From NCBI RefSeq assembly GCF_000165395.2, contig NC_010575.1, positions 481,001 to 545,000 on the forward strand: a stretch of 64,000 nt of DNA, written 5' to 3'. Below the pieces are notes generated by a model. It was not told the origin of the DNA and ran no database searches. It saw only the letters and a list, made by a program, of their open reading frames with translations. Below are positions 9,513-21,003 of the stretch, piece by piece. How positions within the stretch are numbered: the stretch's first letter is position 1; each line of letters opens with the position of its first letter. The translations under genes were made by a program, and so were the position numbers. Source of the DNA: Babesia bovis T2Bo (taxonomy: Eukaryota; Apicomplexa; Aconoidasida; Piroplasmida; Babesiidae).

Positions 9513-10048
9513 ATGCCTTTACGTATTCCACGTGTGTTTTTCCGTGGTTTTTCGTCAGAAGCCAAGGACCATTGGCAGCTGACTGACGAACAGCGTCCTA
9601 CTGTATCTGCTTTAGACCGTTATAAACAGGTCCTTTCTGCTGAGCGACGTAAGTCTATTCGTCGCGCTGACTTTTTAAAGTTTACTGGCGGCCGCCGTCC
9701 GTTGATATCTTCTCATTTGAAGGCCAACTTACTAGGTAAGTCTCAACCTTAGATGTGTAGGCTATTGTGATCTATTCTAGGCAACTGTGCGTTCCGTTCT
9801 GTTATATACATGCTTGGTAGTATTTGTTGTTAGGTCTATTTTCTATTTAAGTTGTTAATATACGTGCAGCCTCTGGAATCTTCGTTTGGTGTGTCTTTGC
9901 TTGTTACATGACATATCGTATTATGCGTCCTGAGGACTACGCTTGGGTTGACGCTGAACGCACTCGTATAGCTGCTGCTAAGGAGAAGATGCAGCGTATA
10001 ATTGAATACGAGAAGCAGTTGGAATCATCGCAATCCGGTTCAGGTTAA
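9513..10048 (+). CDS. Small mitochondrial-type membrane protein, three exons
   Basis: Exons 9513-9735, 9781-9816 and 9870-10048, with introns of 45 and 53 nt, give 145 residues in one frame. The N-terminus (MPLRIPRVFFRGFSS) is a textbook mitochondrial presequence. A membrane helix is assembled across exons 2 and 3 (SVIYMLASGIFVWCVFACYM). The end is a charged coiled coil (RTRIAAAKEKMQRIIEYEKQ). I do not recognise the family; small inner-membrane subunits of respiratory complexes look like this. The ATG follows the VPS45 stop after only two bases, so it has no room for its own 5' UTR outside VPS45. Alternative acceptors in intron 1 give in-frame stops, which supports the chosen one. Confidence 0.6.
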
Positions 10049-10106
10049 TTCCAGCTTTGTTGTTGAATATATATATATACCTTTCCTGTATCAGTTGTTT
10101 ATTGTT

Positions 10107-11753
10107 ATGCGTCGCGGTCATGTTGCTGACTTCCGTCGTGTGTTGTCTACACCCACCGTGCGACGTGAGTCCATATTATTTGGCCATGGCACAACCCGTC
10201 GCTCCGCAGGCCCGTTGCGGAAACGTGCTAATGCGGCTACTATGGATTTGACAGAGCACCCGGAATCGTTTCCATCTAGGTATGATGGGTATCCTAGCAA
10301 CCGTAGTCCATCGAAGAGTAGTGACGTGAACATAGAGAATGGCAACCGAACACCCAGTGCACTGTTTCCTGGGATAAGAACAGCTACTAAAGCCATATCA
10401 ACATCCCACAAGGATGCTTATCGCAAAACTCAGCCTAATGCAACTGCGCCATCGTCACTTGGTACTTTGCGCGGTAGATCTTTAAACGCATCTCTGGATC
10501 GCAGTGATATTGGTATATCCGTCATGTCATCGGTAACAGGGCCTATCACGCCATACGTGGTTGAAAACATCCTTCTACGTGACATCAGCCGTAACGTCTT
10601 CAATTTACCCATATCGCGCTTACGTATTTGGCTCTATAATTTTGACTTGACCAGACTAGCTCACACTGCGTTGGATTACTATTACTGTGGCAAATTCTCA
10701 CCGGAAAAGCTACTTCTAGTGGATGCAGTAGTTACCAATAAAATCAGTGCCGCTTCACCTATACGTTCATGCAAGGATGTTGCACCGTTATTGAAGCTAG
10801 AGCGAATTCTGATATCATCTGGCATTAAAACCGTGCTGAACATGTCACTATACAGGTGTTGCATCGATACACTAGAAACACATGCTTACCGTATATCATC
10901 GGACTTTGTGAATATATGTCTAAACCTAGACGTTTTATGGCAGCACATGGCAAACCTGGGCCAGCTGGGTGATATTTCAGACATCCATTCCGTTACCGAG
11001 GGTGGCCCTATACTTCCTCAACTGTATAAACCACTAGTGCCACATCTGGAGAGGGCAGCGTTCGAATTGTCAGCAAATGGGTTGCCTGCTATGTTACAGT
11101 TGCTTATACGGCTAGGCCCTTACGTACCGAGGAAGGAATTATTACGTCTACACGAACTTGTGTTCCTAAAGATTATGGAGCATTACAATACCATGGAAGC
11201 TGGTATCAGTATCCATTTATTGCGCCTCTTGGAGCGTCTAGAAACTAGTCTTCCAAAGCCAATATACTTCTTGTGTAATAGGTATTTGAATGTTCCGGGC
11301 ACAAATATTAAGCTCTGTGATTTCGCGCTAGTGACTCGTTGCTTATCTCACTGTTTACATATAGACATATTAACCTTGAGGCGTGTTCTGTTGCTATATC
11401 GTGGATTCGTTCAATCTGGAGCAGATACATCGGGAATTGACATATCAATCATTGGCACTATACACCGTGCATTTGAGGTATATCCCCTGACTACAGAGAG
11501 TACTCTGGCCAGTGCAGTCGTTCCTGGTACCGAATCTAGCTTGTTCATTATCCTACCTCGTGGTTATTATCGCAAGTCATTATGTCAGGAAGAGTTTTAC
11601 TCGTTGGTACGATGGTCACTAGGTCGCCTTCGGGAATCGTGTGATCCTAGGGTAGTCCGTCTCTGTGACCCTCTCTACTTGCGTTGCAACTATGTAATGA
11701 GGTCTAGTTTACGTAATCCCTTGGGAAAGCTGTTATCAACCACTGTCACCTAG
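10107..11753 (+). CDS. Uncharacterised helical protein, possibly organellar
   Basis: 548 residues from the ATG at 10107, one exon. The frame is open further upstream, but that part overlaps the previous gene. The N-terminus is very rich in arginine and serine with few acids (MRRGHVADFRRVL... RRESILFGHGTTRRS), consistent with organelle import. From about residue 150 the protein is predominantly helical, with leucine-rich segments such as LQLLIRLGPYVPRKELLRLHELVFLKIMEHY and HLLRLLERLETSLPKPIY, suggestive of helical repeats. Many piroplasm proteins of this style are organellar RNA-binding (RAP/OPR-like) proteins, but I see no RAP motif, so no function is assigned. It starts 58 nt after the previous stop. 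Confidence 0.6.
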   Translation: MRRGHVADFRRVLSTPTVRRESILFGHGTTRRSAGPLRKRANAATMDLTEHPESFPSRYDGYPSNRSPSKSSDVNIENGNRTPSALFPGIRTATKAISTSHKDAYRKTQPNATAPSSLGTLRGRSLNASLDRSDIGISVMSSVTGPITPYVVENILLRDISRNVFNLPISRLRIWLYNFDLTRLAHTALDYYYCGKFSPEKLLLVDAVVTNKISAASPIRSCKDVAPLLKLERILISSGIKTVLNMSLYRCCIDTLETHAYRISSDFVNICLNLDVLWQHMANLGQLGDISDIHSVTEGGPILPQLYKPLVPHLERAAFELSANGLPAMLQLLIRLGPYVPRKELLRLHELVFLKIMEHYNTMEAGISIHLLRLLERLETSLPKPIYFLCNRYLNVPGTNIKLCDFALVTRCLSHCLHIDILTLRRVLLLYRGFVQSGADTSGIDISIIGTIHRAFEVYPLTTESTLASAVVPGTESSLFIILPRGYYRKSLCQEEFYSLVRWSLGRLRESCDPRVVRLCDPLYLRCNYVMRSSLRNPLGKLLSTTVT

Positions 11754-11945
11754 CGCATAACACGTGTTTAATCTTTGTAAGTGTATAGGCTACGCCAGCT
11801 ATATAACTTGAAACAAACACCCTTACCGGGGGTTACAGCAAATCTACTACGCGGCTACAATCGCTTATTCGATATTAGTTGTACGTTCGTCTCTGTTTTA
11901 GATGACGCCAAGTGTGCTATTTAAGTTTGTAGTGTACCATATCGA

Positions 11946-13580
11946 TCATATTTTGCGAACATCAGCGGTTGCTACAAAGTTTTCAACCGTCTGCTTCAGC
12001 TGCGCCTCGGTCTCTGGTGACAGCTGTCCTTCATCATCTATCTTCTTTAGCAAGTCTTGCTGCGACGACATGAGGTGCTCTATGAAAAGCGTCTCGAATT
12101 TAGAAACGTCTTTAGGGTCGATTGAGTCCAACAATCCCCTGACACCACCGTATATAACGCAAACTTGGATTGCGGTCTTCATGGGTGAATATTGAGGTTG
12201 CTTCAGCAACTCGGTGAGCAAGGTTCCCCTGGTAAGTAGTTTCTGGGTAGCGGCATCAAGGTCAGACCCGAATTGGGCGAACGCAGCTACTTCCCTGAAT
12301 TGGGCGAGATCAAGTTTCATGGTTCCTGACACTTGCTTCATGGCCTTGATTTGGGCGGCAGAACCCACACGTGACACTGAAAGACCGACATTGATAGCTG
12401 GCCTGATACCCTTGTAGAAAAGCTCACTCTCTAGGAAGATCTGTCCATCAGTGATAGAAATGACATTGGTTGGAATGTAGGCTGACACATCACCTGCCTG
12501 GGTCTCGATTATCGGCAGTGCAGTTAAACTTCCACCGCCATTCTTGTCAGACAGCTTAGCAGCCCTTTCAAGCAAACGGCTGTGTAGGTAGAAAATATCA
12601 CCAGGGTAAGCTTCTCTTCCAGGTGGTCTCCTTAGTAACAGTGACATTTGCCTGTATGCAGTAGCTTGTTTCGACAGATCGTCGTAAATTATGACTGCAT
12701 GCCTACCAGAGTTCCTAAACCATTCACCCATGGCACACCCAGCAAACGGTGCCAAGAACTGCAGTGGTGCAGAGTCAGACGCAGTGGCTGCAACAATGGT
12801 TGTATACTTGAGTGCATCCTTGTCCTCCAACGTCTTCATGATGCGCGCAACGGTTGACCTCTTTTGCCCAATGGCCACATAAACACAGTAGACACGGTCC
12901 TTCTCGTCCTTACCATCATTGAGCTCCTTTTGATTCAAGATTGTGTCAATCGCCAGAGCAGTTTTACCTGTTTGCCTGTCCCCAATGATCAGCTCACGCT
13001 GGCCTCTGCCAATAGGTACAAGCGAGTCGACACACTTGATTCCAGTAGTCATGGGCTCGTTAACACTGCGCCTATCGATAATACCGGGGGCTGGTACCTC
13101 GACCCTATTCCTCTTCGTGGACTCTACGGGTCCCTTACCATCTATAGGGTTGCCCAGTGCATCCACTACACGACCCAGCAATGCGGGTCCAACGGGAACG
13201 TCGATAATACGGTTGGTACGGCTGACATTGTCCCCTTCTAAAATTGATCTGTCGTCACCAAAAATGACGACACCCACATTATCAGTCTCCAAGTTGAGTG
13301 CCATTCCCGAGACTCCACTGGAAAATACAACGAGCTCACCCATTTTAACATCCTTGAGTCCATAGACACGGGCAATACCGTCTCCAACGTTAATAACGTG
13401 TCCAACATCTACTACATCTTTCTGCTTCTCCCATCCTGCAATTCTACTTTGCAGCAGCTTGGACATCTCCGCCGGGGATATCTTTGATGTAGAGAATTCG
13501 CGTGCGTTGCAAGCAATGCTTACACGCCTGGCGATGGCTGTTGCCAGGTTCCGCAGCAACGGTCTCCCTATGGTATTCAT
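11946..13580 (-). CDS. ATP1: ATP synthase F1 subunit alpha, mitochondrial
   Basis: A single exon of 544 residues. An arginine-rich mitochondrial presequence with REFSTS near residue 30 precedes the mature protein. The P-loop [13 protein letters not shown] is at 200-212. Further signatures are [70 protein letters not shown] and the alpha signature [17 protein letters not shown]. It forms the catalytic hexamer with beta and carries the non-catalytic nucleotide sites. Length and order match mitochondrial alpha subunits. It converges on the preceding + gene. Several open frames on the opposite strand are shadows of this GC-richer gene. Confidence 0.98.
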   Translation of the reverse strand: MNTIGRPLLRNLATAIARRVSIACNAREFSTSKISPAEMSKLLQSRIAGWEKQKDVVDVGHVINVGDGIARVYGLKDVKMGELVVFSSGVSGMALNLETDNVGVVIFGDDRSILEGDNVSRTNRIIDVPVGPALLGRVVDALGNPIDGKGPVESTKRNRVEVPAPGIIDRRSVNEPMTTGIKCVDSLVPIGRGQRELIIGDRQTGKTALAIDTILNQKELNDGKDEKDRVYCVYVAIGQKRSTVARIMKTLEDKDALKYTTIVAATASDSAPLQFLAPFAGCAMGEWFRNSGRHAVIIYDDLSKQATAYRQMSLLLRRPPGREAYPGDIFYLHSRLLERAAKLSDKNGGGSLTALPIIETQAGDVSAYIPTNVISITDGQIFLESELFYKGIRPAINVGLSVSRVGSAAQIKAMKQVSGTMKLDLAQFREVAAFAQFGSDLDAATQKLLTRGTLLTELLKQPQYSPMKTAIQVCVIYGGVRGLLDSIDPKDVSKFETLFIEHLMSSQQDLLKKIDDEGQLSPETEAQLKQTVENFVATADVRKI

Positions 13581-14849
13581 GGTTCGCTGGCTATTAAAAT
13601 TGGATGTGTTTTATCCACGTTATTGGTTGTGCATTCTGTAAGTTACTGCTCCTGTGCGGAAACCTTTCCCCATAGATTCATACAATTGTCATTCTACCGT
13701 TGCCATATGGAATATAAGTTATATTGCACATTGTATATATTCCATTTGGATTCCATATGGTTGAAATCTGCTTTGTCTTCTTTCGGTAGTGTGTCACACC
13801 TCGCTATGCCATGACCATCTGTGTGAACATCAATCTTCCATTGGTTTTGTTATGGTTCCATTTTATTGTAAACTCTGTCGTTTACATATCGTCATATAAC
13901 GGCGTTACATCGTCTTCATTACTTCTATACGCCATGTGTTGCTCCTAAGTCTAATCACTCCCGTGTGCACGATCTTCTTTGCACCGAGTTTATTTGGAAT
14001 CCTTAGAGTTGGACAACAGATGCTCTAGTGGGTATGTAATTCGTTTATATACAGGAATCATACATGTGGCCACTGTGTCAATCGACATGCGACTCCACCT
14101 AGGTCAATGTGTACAGTGCTGACTTTTGGTTTGTCTTTGGAAGCACTATCTTTATTCTATACCGTTACATAAAGTGGCATTATTTACTATATCACGTTGA
14201 TAACATAGTGTAAATGCGATCACGTTTGATGAGATACCGTGTCGATATGAATGCCGTTCATTCATTACACATTTAGGCATTACATACATTTTTGTGCCGT
14301 AGGATAACAGTTATGTTGATGTATATAAGTTTCATGTAACCTGTCTACAGTGAAGTATACACATCTTCCGTGGTACTAGACTCGTCGCTGTGTTCTCTGT
14401 GTGTCATATTAAATTGTGTACAGTTGTTAAGTAGTTGTACATTACTATTGTATCTTATTCAAACCGTTGTTATGTTTTTTGTCTATCCGCTTTATGGCCC
14501 GTCCCATGATGCAATCGATGGCAAACGTTGAAGGCTATTCCCGGCTTTCCTTTCTGCATACATCAACAATAGGACTTGGATTCAGGTTTGAGGAGTATCC
14601 TTCGTAGAGAGGAATGGCATTGTTACTTAACTGGGTAATACGAGCGCTAAGTTGTATCATATGGATAATGTCCTATGAGCTACTGAAGAACGTTGCTTTG
14701 GTATAACAATAGAGAGGAACTATCCCGTATAGTACTGCAGGGTTACAATTCGTTACGTTAGCTCATACATGGGTATATACAGTGACCCGGGGCGGATGTA
14801 GTATCTCACGTGTACCACTACTGTTGTCTGGGTATAGAGCTTGTGAACC
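13581..14849. other. Long divergent intergenic region ATP1/TMEM121-like
   Basis: 1.27 kb with no supported gene. An 11-bp inverted repeat (ccatatggaat at 13703-13713 and attccatatgg at 13750-13760) lies 120-180 bp upstream of the ATP1 start. A 37-codon ORF starts near 14493 but has no recognisable content. No tRNA or known small RNA was recognised. Confidence 0.4.
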
Positions 14850-17408
14850 ATGATGGCTCAGGAAAGGTCTGAGTTTATACCTTGGCGTAAGGTTTCTTAC
14901 GTTTTGTGTCTGCTTCTTTTTATTCTCCAACAGGTGGGCCTCATGCACTACATGTACAAGAGCCAATCATGGTGCCTATATTTGACAATACTGGATGCCG
15001 TCTGTTTTTTTAACTGGGTGTTCTACACCGTACCAAAGATGATCGGCATTCGTGGTGCCAACTGCTGGATCATGTACAGCCGTATGATGACCGTGAAAAT
15101 ACTGGTACTATATTATATTGTGTTCCCTGTTTACATAACCAAGCCTGGCATTCTAATAGGTGCTTCCTGCGGAGCTTCTACGGAGATACTTCTCCTGCTG
15201 CTATTAATGCCAACCCTGTATGTGTTAATGTCATTTCGTGCGGGATGCCACCTTTACGGTGGTCTCAACTGTATATCTTCAGAACGTTTGATGCACACTG
15301 ACATGGTAATCCATGTATCACTTGATCTTTTGGATGTTATTGACATGTGCCACATTTACCTCAAGATACCTACTGCCTTCTACCACAATGACTATATTAT
15401 GGAGGCCTTCTGTGGTGTGGTGATTGCAATAACTGTTTTTCTCCATTCCTACAGCTTCCCTAGGATGAGCAACAGCTCGAAGTCCAAGGGCGATGTCGGT
15501 TTCAAGGGTGACTCTTACAGTGCGAGTGATATTTACTACTGTCGCAAGTACGCAGCCATAGTCGGTATATTCTTCGTTGACATACCGTTTGGCATATTCC
15601 GCACAGTTGCTTGGCTCATGCTTGCTAAGCACGCTGTTTTCACACCCTTCCTCCTGAAGAACGTATGCTTCATCATGATACAGAGTAGTCGCATACGGCA
15701 CTGCTCAATCGGTATCAGTACTTTGGATTACTCCAAGACCCTTGGCAACCAGGGTAGGTTTATTATATTAGAAATGCCTTCGTGTTACTGTGGTAACTAT
15801 CTGCAGATGCTGAGAAGCAGATTGGAGTAACTGGCGACGGCATCACTGAAGAGGAGCGTCCGTCAGTCCTTGATGACGACACTGATACCTACAAAAGCGA
15901 GCAGCGGCGGTCCTTCCTAAGGTTTAATGCCGATGCGGTCTCGCCGCTTTACGAAACACCTACAAACTCAGATCGCAAACGCACCCTTCGCGGTACTCAG
16001 GACCTTGCCGGTGGTATCACACGCATCACTATTCCATATGGATTCCGTGTAAGCGCGGTAACTTTAAAGCGCCTGATGCAGAAGATACTGCTCACCATGC
16101 GTGTCGGCAGCAAGTGTGAGATGGCTCATCTGCTTGACTCTACATTGAAGCTTTCTTTGTGGCAAAATGCCATGGTAGCCATACCTCACATCGTTGTATG
16201 GGCCGTTGAGGTTACCATAGTGATTCTATTCTACAGGTTAAGTCCTTCCGAGGTCAATTCGTACATTGGTTTGTTTGACTTCCGGTCGTTATCGCACGTC
16301 TCCTATACTAACCTGCCGCTATGCCTCCAAGTGGCACCGGGTCTAATTATCGCCGCCAGTATGGTTAACTTCGTATGCTGGTCCCTACTGGGTCCAGTAA
16401 CTGGCGCCATATTGGTATCATTCCAGGTACTGGTTAACTTGGTATCGTTCTCATTCGTTCTGCTATCGCTATCTGAGTTTGTGCCCGCGCTGCATATACT
16501 AAGCTTTATCGCCGAACACACCATGGGCACTCCGCGCGACTACTTGTTCTTCCTCCTGGGAGCAAGACCTTTTATGAACTTGTTAAGCGGGCTTTATCCA
16601 TTTCTATGTCTAACGCTGGGCAAGAGCTACATATTCTACATCAACCCTTCGCTCGTTAGTTCGGACGGCGCCGATATACTCAGTGACTCCGTTAAACTAA
16701 TTAACGGGGCTTTCACTGTTAACGACGACGGTAAGTCACGCTAGTGAGGTGACAACGTTTGGCAGCTTCTGGCAAGGATGAATCATGTGCCATATCCTTG
16801 GCATCGCTACTTCTGCTGACCAATGCTATAATGATGCTGGTACCACCGTCAGTGCACTCACTGCTGGTGGGCCCTAATATTATCAAGGCAATAAGGTACG
16901 TTGCTTAGATAAAATCGAAACGTGTAGATTAAAAAGTGTTTCATACCTGATCAAACACCGATGAGTGCAAGCGGGCACTGTCATCTCACATTTCTAGATG
17001 CAGTGCCGCACCACTCTTTCCTGCGATATGTTCATACCTCGCAGGCTCGACCGTGCTATTGAAAGCAGCCACAAGAACACCCTGATACGGACGTTCATGA
17101 TCAGGGCTTACTGCGTCCTTATGATGGTGTGCAACCACAGGTACGGCTACTCCTTTGCTATCACGTTCTATGTGCTTAACATACTGCTCATGGCCAACTA
17201 CATGCTATGCTCACTTGCAGTACGACGTGCAAACATCGAGGCTGTGAATAAGCAGGCACTGTTCGTAGACATCCTGCGAGAAACACGCTCGCAGAGACTC
17301 AAGTACAATAAGCTGTCAGCCTACGAACAGGCTAACACAAGCACCACGCCATTGGGTCCGGGACACTGGATATTCAAAAAGTACCAGAGAAACATCACAT
17401 TCCTCTAA
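14850..17408 (+). CDS. Polytopic membrane protein with TMEM121-like region
   Basis: Exons 14850-15753, 15807-16730, 16766-16895 and 17045-17408 (introns 53, 35 and 149 nt) give about 773 residues. At least ten hydrophobic segments are visible. The first ~300 residues resemble the TMEM121 family by the HVSLDLLDVIDM helix, the ALW-like FRTVAWLMLAKH segment and the LLKNVCFIMIQS motif, in the same order and spacing. TMEM121 function is poorly known. The second half has further membrane segments (LWQNAMVAIPHIVVWAVEVTIVI and others), and the protein ends in a basic tail. The last intron is the least certain: the acceptor at 17044 keeps frame, while one at 16997 does not unless a non-canonical donor is used. 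Its stop codon overlaps the stop of the next, convergent gene. Confidence 0.6.
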
Positions 17409-18137
17409 TTTCTCTTATGCTTAGGTTGCCTGCAAGTCTTGGTCTTGTCCATTAACATTAGTATCCACCCTTCATCGGGCTTTGCCAGCAGACTAGGGTC
17501 GTTCACAAGACGTTGGTTAGTCTCTATAACGTCGAAACGACGTACATCATCAGGTAAAGTTATGGTCACGGGGTCCGGCATGTGCAATATACATGCAGTG
17601 CCAGAGGGTATCACCTGCCGCCTGCTGCGCTTCTTACTACCCTTGGTATAGCATATTACATCGGTGACCTCCGGCGGGTACTCCACGGCATCCACGCTGC
17701 CTCCACTGTTTATCAACTTCACTGCGTCATGCTGCTCATCAAGTCCAACCAGGTGTATACTGTGGTAACATAAATAAACGAATTACCAACATACCCGTTT
17801 GGCAAACTGTAGTAATACAGGCCGTTGACTACTGTTTTCTGTGACTGTTTAAGGGGTACCTAAATGTCATGTCTGGGTTCTGATAGTTGCATACACAGTA
17901 TTCCAGCTCAGGCACGTCTTCTATCTTAGCAGTGCCCCTAAGCAGCGCGAGTGCAGTGTCTTCTGTTATACCAGTTAGCCTAGCAAACGTAGACGCCACC
18001 CTTTCTTCGGGAAGGAAGTCTGTGTTGCCGAGCCCGCTGGGCACCGGAGCCGGCACCTCACTATCGCCAAAACTTATATATGATAGGTAGTATTTATCAG
18101 GTTCGCTGTATTTAATAGCGGTGTATATCGATTTCAT
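17405..18137 (-). CDS. Uncharacterised 210-residue protein, two exons
   Basis: Exons 17860-18137 and 17405-17759 with a 100-nt intron (gtacc...cacag), in frame to give 210 residues. The protein opens MKSIYTAIKYSEPDKYYLSYI, has a glycine/proline segment, an acidic helical stretch (RLTGITEDTALALLRGTAKIED), a basic KGSKKRSRRQ patch and a charged end. There is no signal peptide or membrane helix. I recognise no family. The ATG lies two bases after the PP4R3 TGA on the same strand. At the other end its TAG (17405-17407) overlaps the TAA of the convergent membrane-protein gene. Both ends therefore touch other genes, so its transcript must overlap theirs. Confidence 0.55.
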
Positions 18138-18139
18138 TT

Positions 18140-20920
18140 TCAATCGCTTGAATCTAAGACAAAGTCACTCGCGAGGCTTTCGCCTGAAGGGGGCTTCTTA
18201 CGACCAATATCCAGTAACACATTGATCTTAGTGCTCTTGGCCGCTTTAAAGGTGAAGTCAAAGAGCTCAACCTTGTCCTCAGGGCCTTTACGCCGTACCT
18301 TGTGTAAAGGCTCCATCACCTCGTCATCCCCGTTATCGTCGTGTATAGATGTTGATACTAGTGACTTATCAACGCTCATGAGACCTCGTTTAGCACTGTA
18401 GTCATCGTCGTCATCGTATCCGTCGACCAAATTGCCTCCAGAGTGCGATGTATTTTGCTTAACCTGGTCTGAGTCATCCTCATCATCTTCCTCGAACCAC
18501 CTATCGGGGTCCACAAAAATGCTACGTTTCTTGCTGTTGTCCTCCTGACCACCGACCCTAGAGAAACGAAACATACGCTCCATGTTGTTGAACACAAAGT
18601 TCTCGCAGCAGTGTGAGTAGCAACGCTTCAGCTCTAAGTAGATGGCAGTGCAAAACGGGTCCTCGAATAAGGAGTAAACCAGCCCATCAAGGGCCCAGCT
18701 GTCGATAGTGTTTAATATGCCTAGACATACACTTTCAAGCATGCATCCACCGTCCTTGCCAGGGTTTACCTTTGTCTTCAGTATCCACATTACCGGTCTA
18801 AGCAAATGGTACTTGGTAATGTGGCGCTCGACACTCACATCCTTCATCTTGATGCACACGTGAAGGAACTTCATGGCTCCCACAGCAACAAACTTGTCAA
18901 ACGGCCGTAAACAGCTTGAAAGCACGCGTAGAGGCAGCTTGTGGCTCTGTACACGGAGCTTGAACCTGTGCCTATGCTCCTTGGCACATAGCGAAAGCAG
19001 GTCAATGGCGTGCACCTTCGCAACACGTATTATCCTCGAATCTGGGACGTTAGGACCGAATATTCTGTCAACTATGCAGTCCAAAACGCCGTTATCATAG
19101 AATAGTGAGCACATCTCATCCTTCTCGGGCAAGTCCATGTTCTTGGGGTCCAGCAACCGTACGAAGATATCCTTGGTCTGTGTCTGTACACCTTCATGGG
19201 CATTGGTCGCAAGGACGTCGCAAAGCGCAAATAGCAAGGCTGGCTCGCCCTTAGCCTCAGCATCTGAAAAGACAGCGGTCCTAACAATTGAGGGGAATAC
19301 CTCCAGGCATAGGTTGAAAATCTCAACGGCCAGTGCCACGGGGTCAACTAAATGGTGACGCCGGCTGCCCAAAAGATCGGGACGGTGGTTTTGTGAAGAT
19401 ACAAAAGTGCACTTTAGCGAGTTGTATTCACGCTCCGCATGGTCGTTTATAGGCTTAATGGTCTCCTCAAAGTTCTTGCAGGCCGGGGCCGTATTGTCAA
19501 GGTAACCCGAAAGCTCGTTTAATAGCTGACTGTGCTTAATCAGGAGTAATAATGAAATGCGATCTGGTTGATTCACGCCTTGGGAACACCTAGCGGTGCT
19601 CAGCAGCTCCCTAAGCAACATTGCAGCCATGTAGTTGTTGGCCAACTGATCCTTCAACGACTCGACAAAACCACGACCGTCACTGGATATAGTGTTCAGT
19701 ATCTCATTGGTATTGGAAAAAATCACGCTATTCAATCGCTGAATAGCAAATTCATCAAGCTGCCTTGGGAGCACTACATCCTTGAGGTACTCAATGCGAT
19801 AGCTGGAGTGAACCAACTTGTAGAAAGCAGGGTTGCCCAAAACTACAACGTCATGGTGCTTCACATGCTCCTTGAAAAACTTTACATGCTCCAGACTTAA
19901 GTTCTGTGATAGCAACTCGCCGTCATATTCAAAAGCACGCAAGAGGTCAAAAAATATATCGTCACTGACGAACACGTGCATTAACTCAAGGTTGCCACAC
20001 CAATTTAGCATAAGCCTGGACATTACAGAAGCTATAGCCGATAGGGTGGATAGGTCACCGATATCTACACAGCGGTTCATCACGGTAAAGGCCTCCAAAA
20101 GCCACTTCTTCTCAAGTAGGTCCATGAATATCAAGTCGGACAACGACGCCTGCGCCAACATGGCGTCAATAGTAGTCTCCAGCTTCCGGAGCTCAGGCGC
20201 TGACGGGGTCGGTAGCGCACGATAACCAGTGCCACATTTAGCACCAAGCTTGGGTGAATGGGCGTCATCAACCATGGAACTATTCGGAGACGACTTGTCG
20301 CCATCGTTCTCAACATCACCATCTATACCCGTACCGTCACGTTCCTTGCACCCTTGAATACGCTTCTCGTCAACTAAGCCGCTGATGTAACTCCTACAGA
20401 TATTAGCTACCACAGATGCCTACATACCAAAACGACTTGTGTCCAACCACATTCTGGAACGATAGCGCCCTGTGAAGACGCTCATCGCCACTCTCTTGCC
20501 ATATAATAATGGAGTCTGCAAATATATTACACGAGAGCACATAGCACAGATATATGCCGTACTTATGCAGCATCTAAATGACACATACCATTTTGAGATG
20601 AATAATTGGTATTACTCTGTATATTGGAAACCACTTTAATGGTCTTGCCGTCCTGTTCAAGCTCAATAACTATTTGAGGGCTGTCTTCGTCACCGGTTTC
20701 CTTAATATGGCAGTAACCAGTGCCTTTGTCAACCCAGGCTTCCTATACAATGCTAAATCAATTGGAAACCACATACATTGGTGCCATAGAGCTCATAAAG
20801 CTTCACCCTTCTACAAGAAGCTGGGATGCCATTCACAGGGTGTGCCTTCTGTAGTCGAGGCTCGCGACGTAATTCTACCTCAATCGCGTCTAGCGCATCC
20901 CGGTTGGCTTCATCTGCCAT
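18140..20920 (-). CDS. Protein phosphatase 4 regulatory subunit 3 (SMEK/PSY2)
   Basis: Four exons: 20777-20920, 20589-20742, 20428-20515 and 18140-20393, with introns of 34, 73 and 34 nt, give 879 residues. After a 40-residue lead, the EVH1/PH-like domain runs across exons 1-3: RRVKLYELYG, WVDKGTGYCHI, and SIIIWQESGDERLHRALSFQ, matching PP4R3. The SMEK domain follows (LLNSxA-like MLNWCGNLELMHVFVSDDIFFDLLRAFEYD, then SSYRIEYLKDVVLPRQLDEF), then armadillo-like helices and an acidic, low-complexity C-terminus. PP4R3 directs protein phosphatase 4 to substrates in DNA-damage response and metabolism. Length and order match the family. The stop is followed after two bases by the ATG of the next gene. 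Confidence 0.92.
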
Positions 20921-21003
20921 CAGTTATATAACGTCACGTGCCAATGCACTGTGCGTAGTAATTATATGTGAAATTATAGTTGTGTATGGTCGCACGTCCC
21001 CAA

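Noticed and set aside
12648..13365. Long + strand frames opposite ATP1
   Set aside because: Antisense shadows of a highly conserved coding sequence; translations resemble no protein and overlap each other.
14493..14606. 37-codon ORF starting MARPMMQSMANVEGYSRL
   Set aside because: Too short, no recognisable motif and no splice partners that extend it convincingly.
16998..17408. Separate small gene starting at ATG 16998
   Set aside because: The frame continues a polytopic membrane protein whose previous exon ends with a good donor. Splicing at 17044 joins them in phase, so the ATG is probably internal or intronic.
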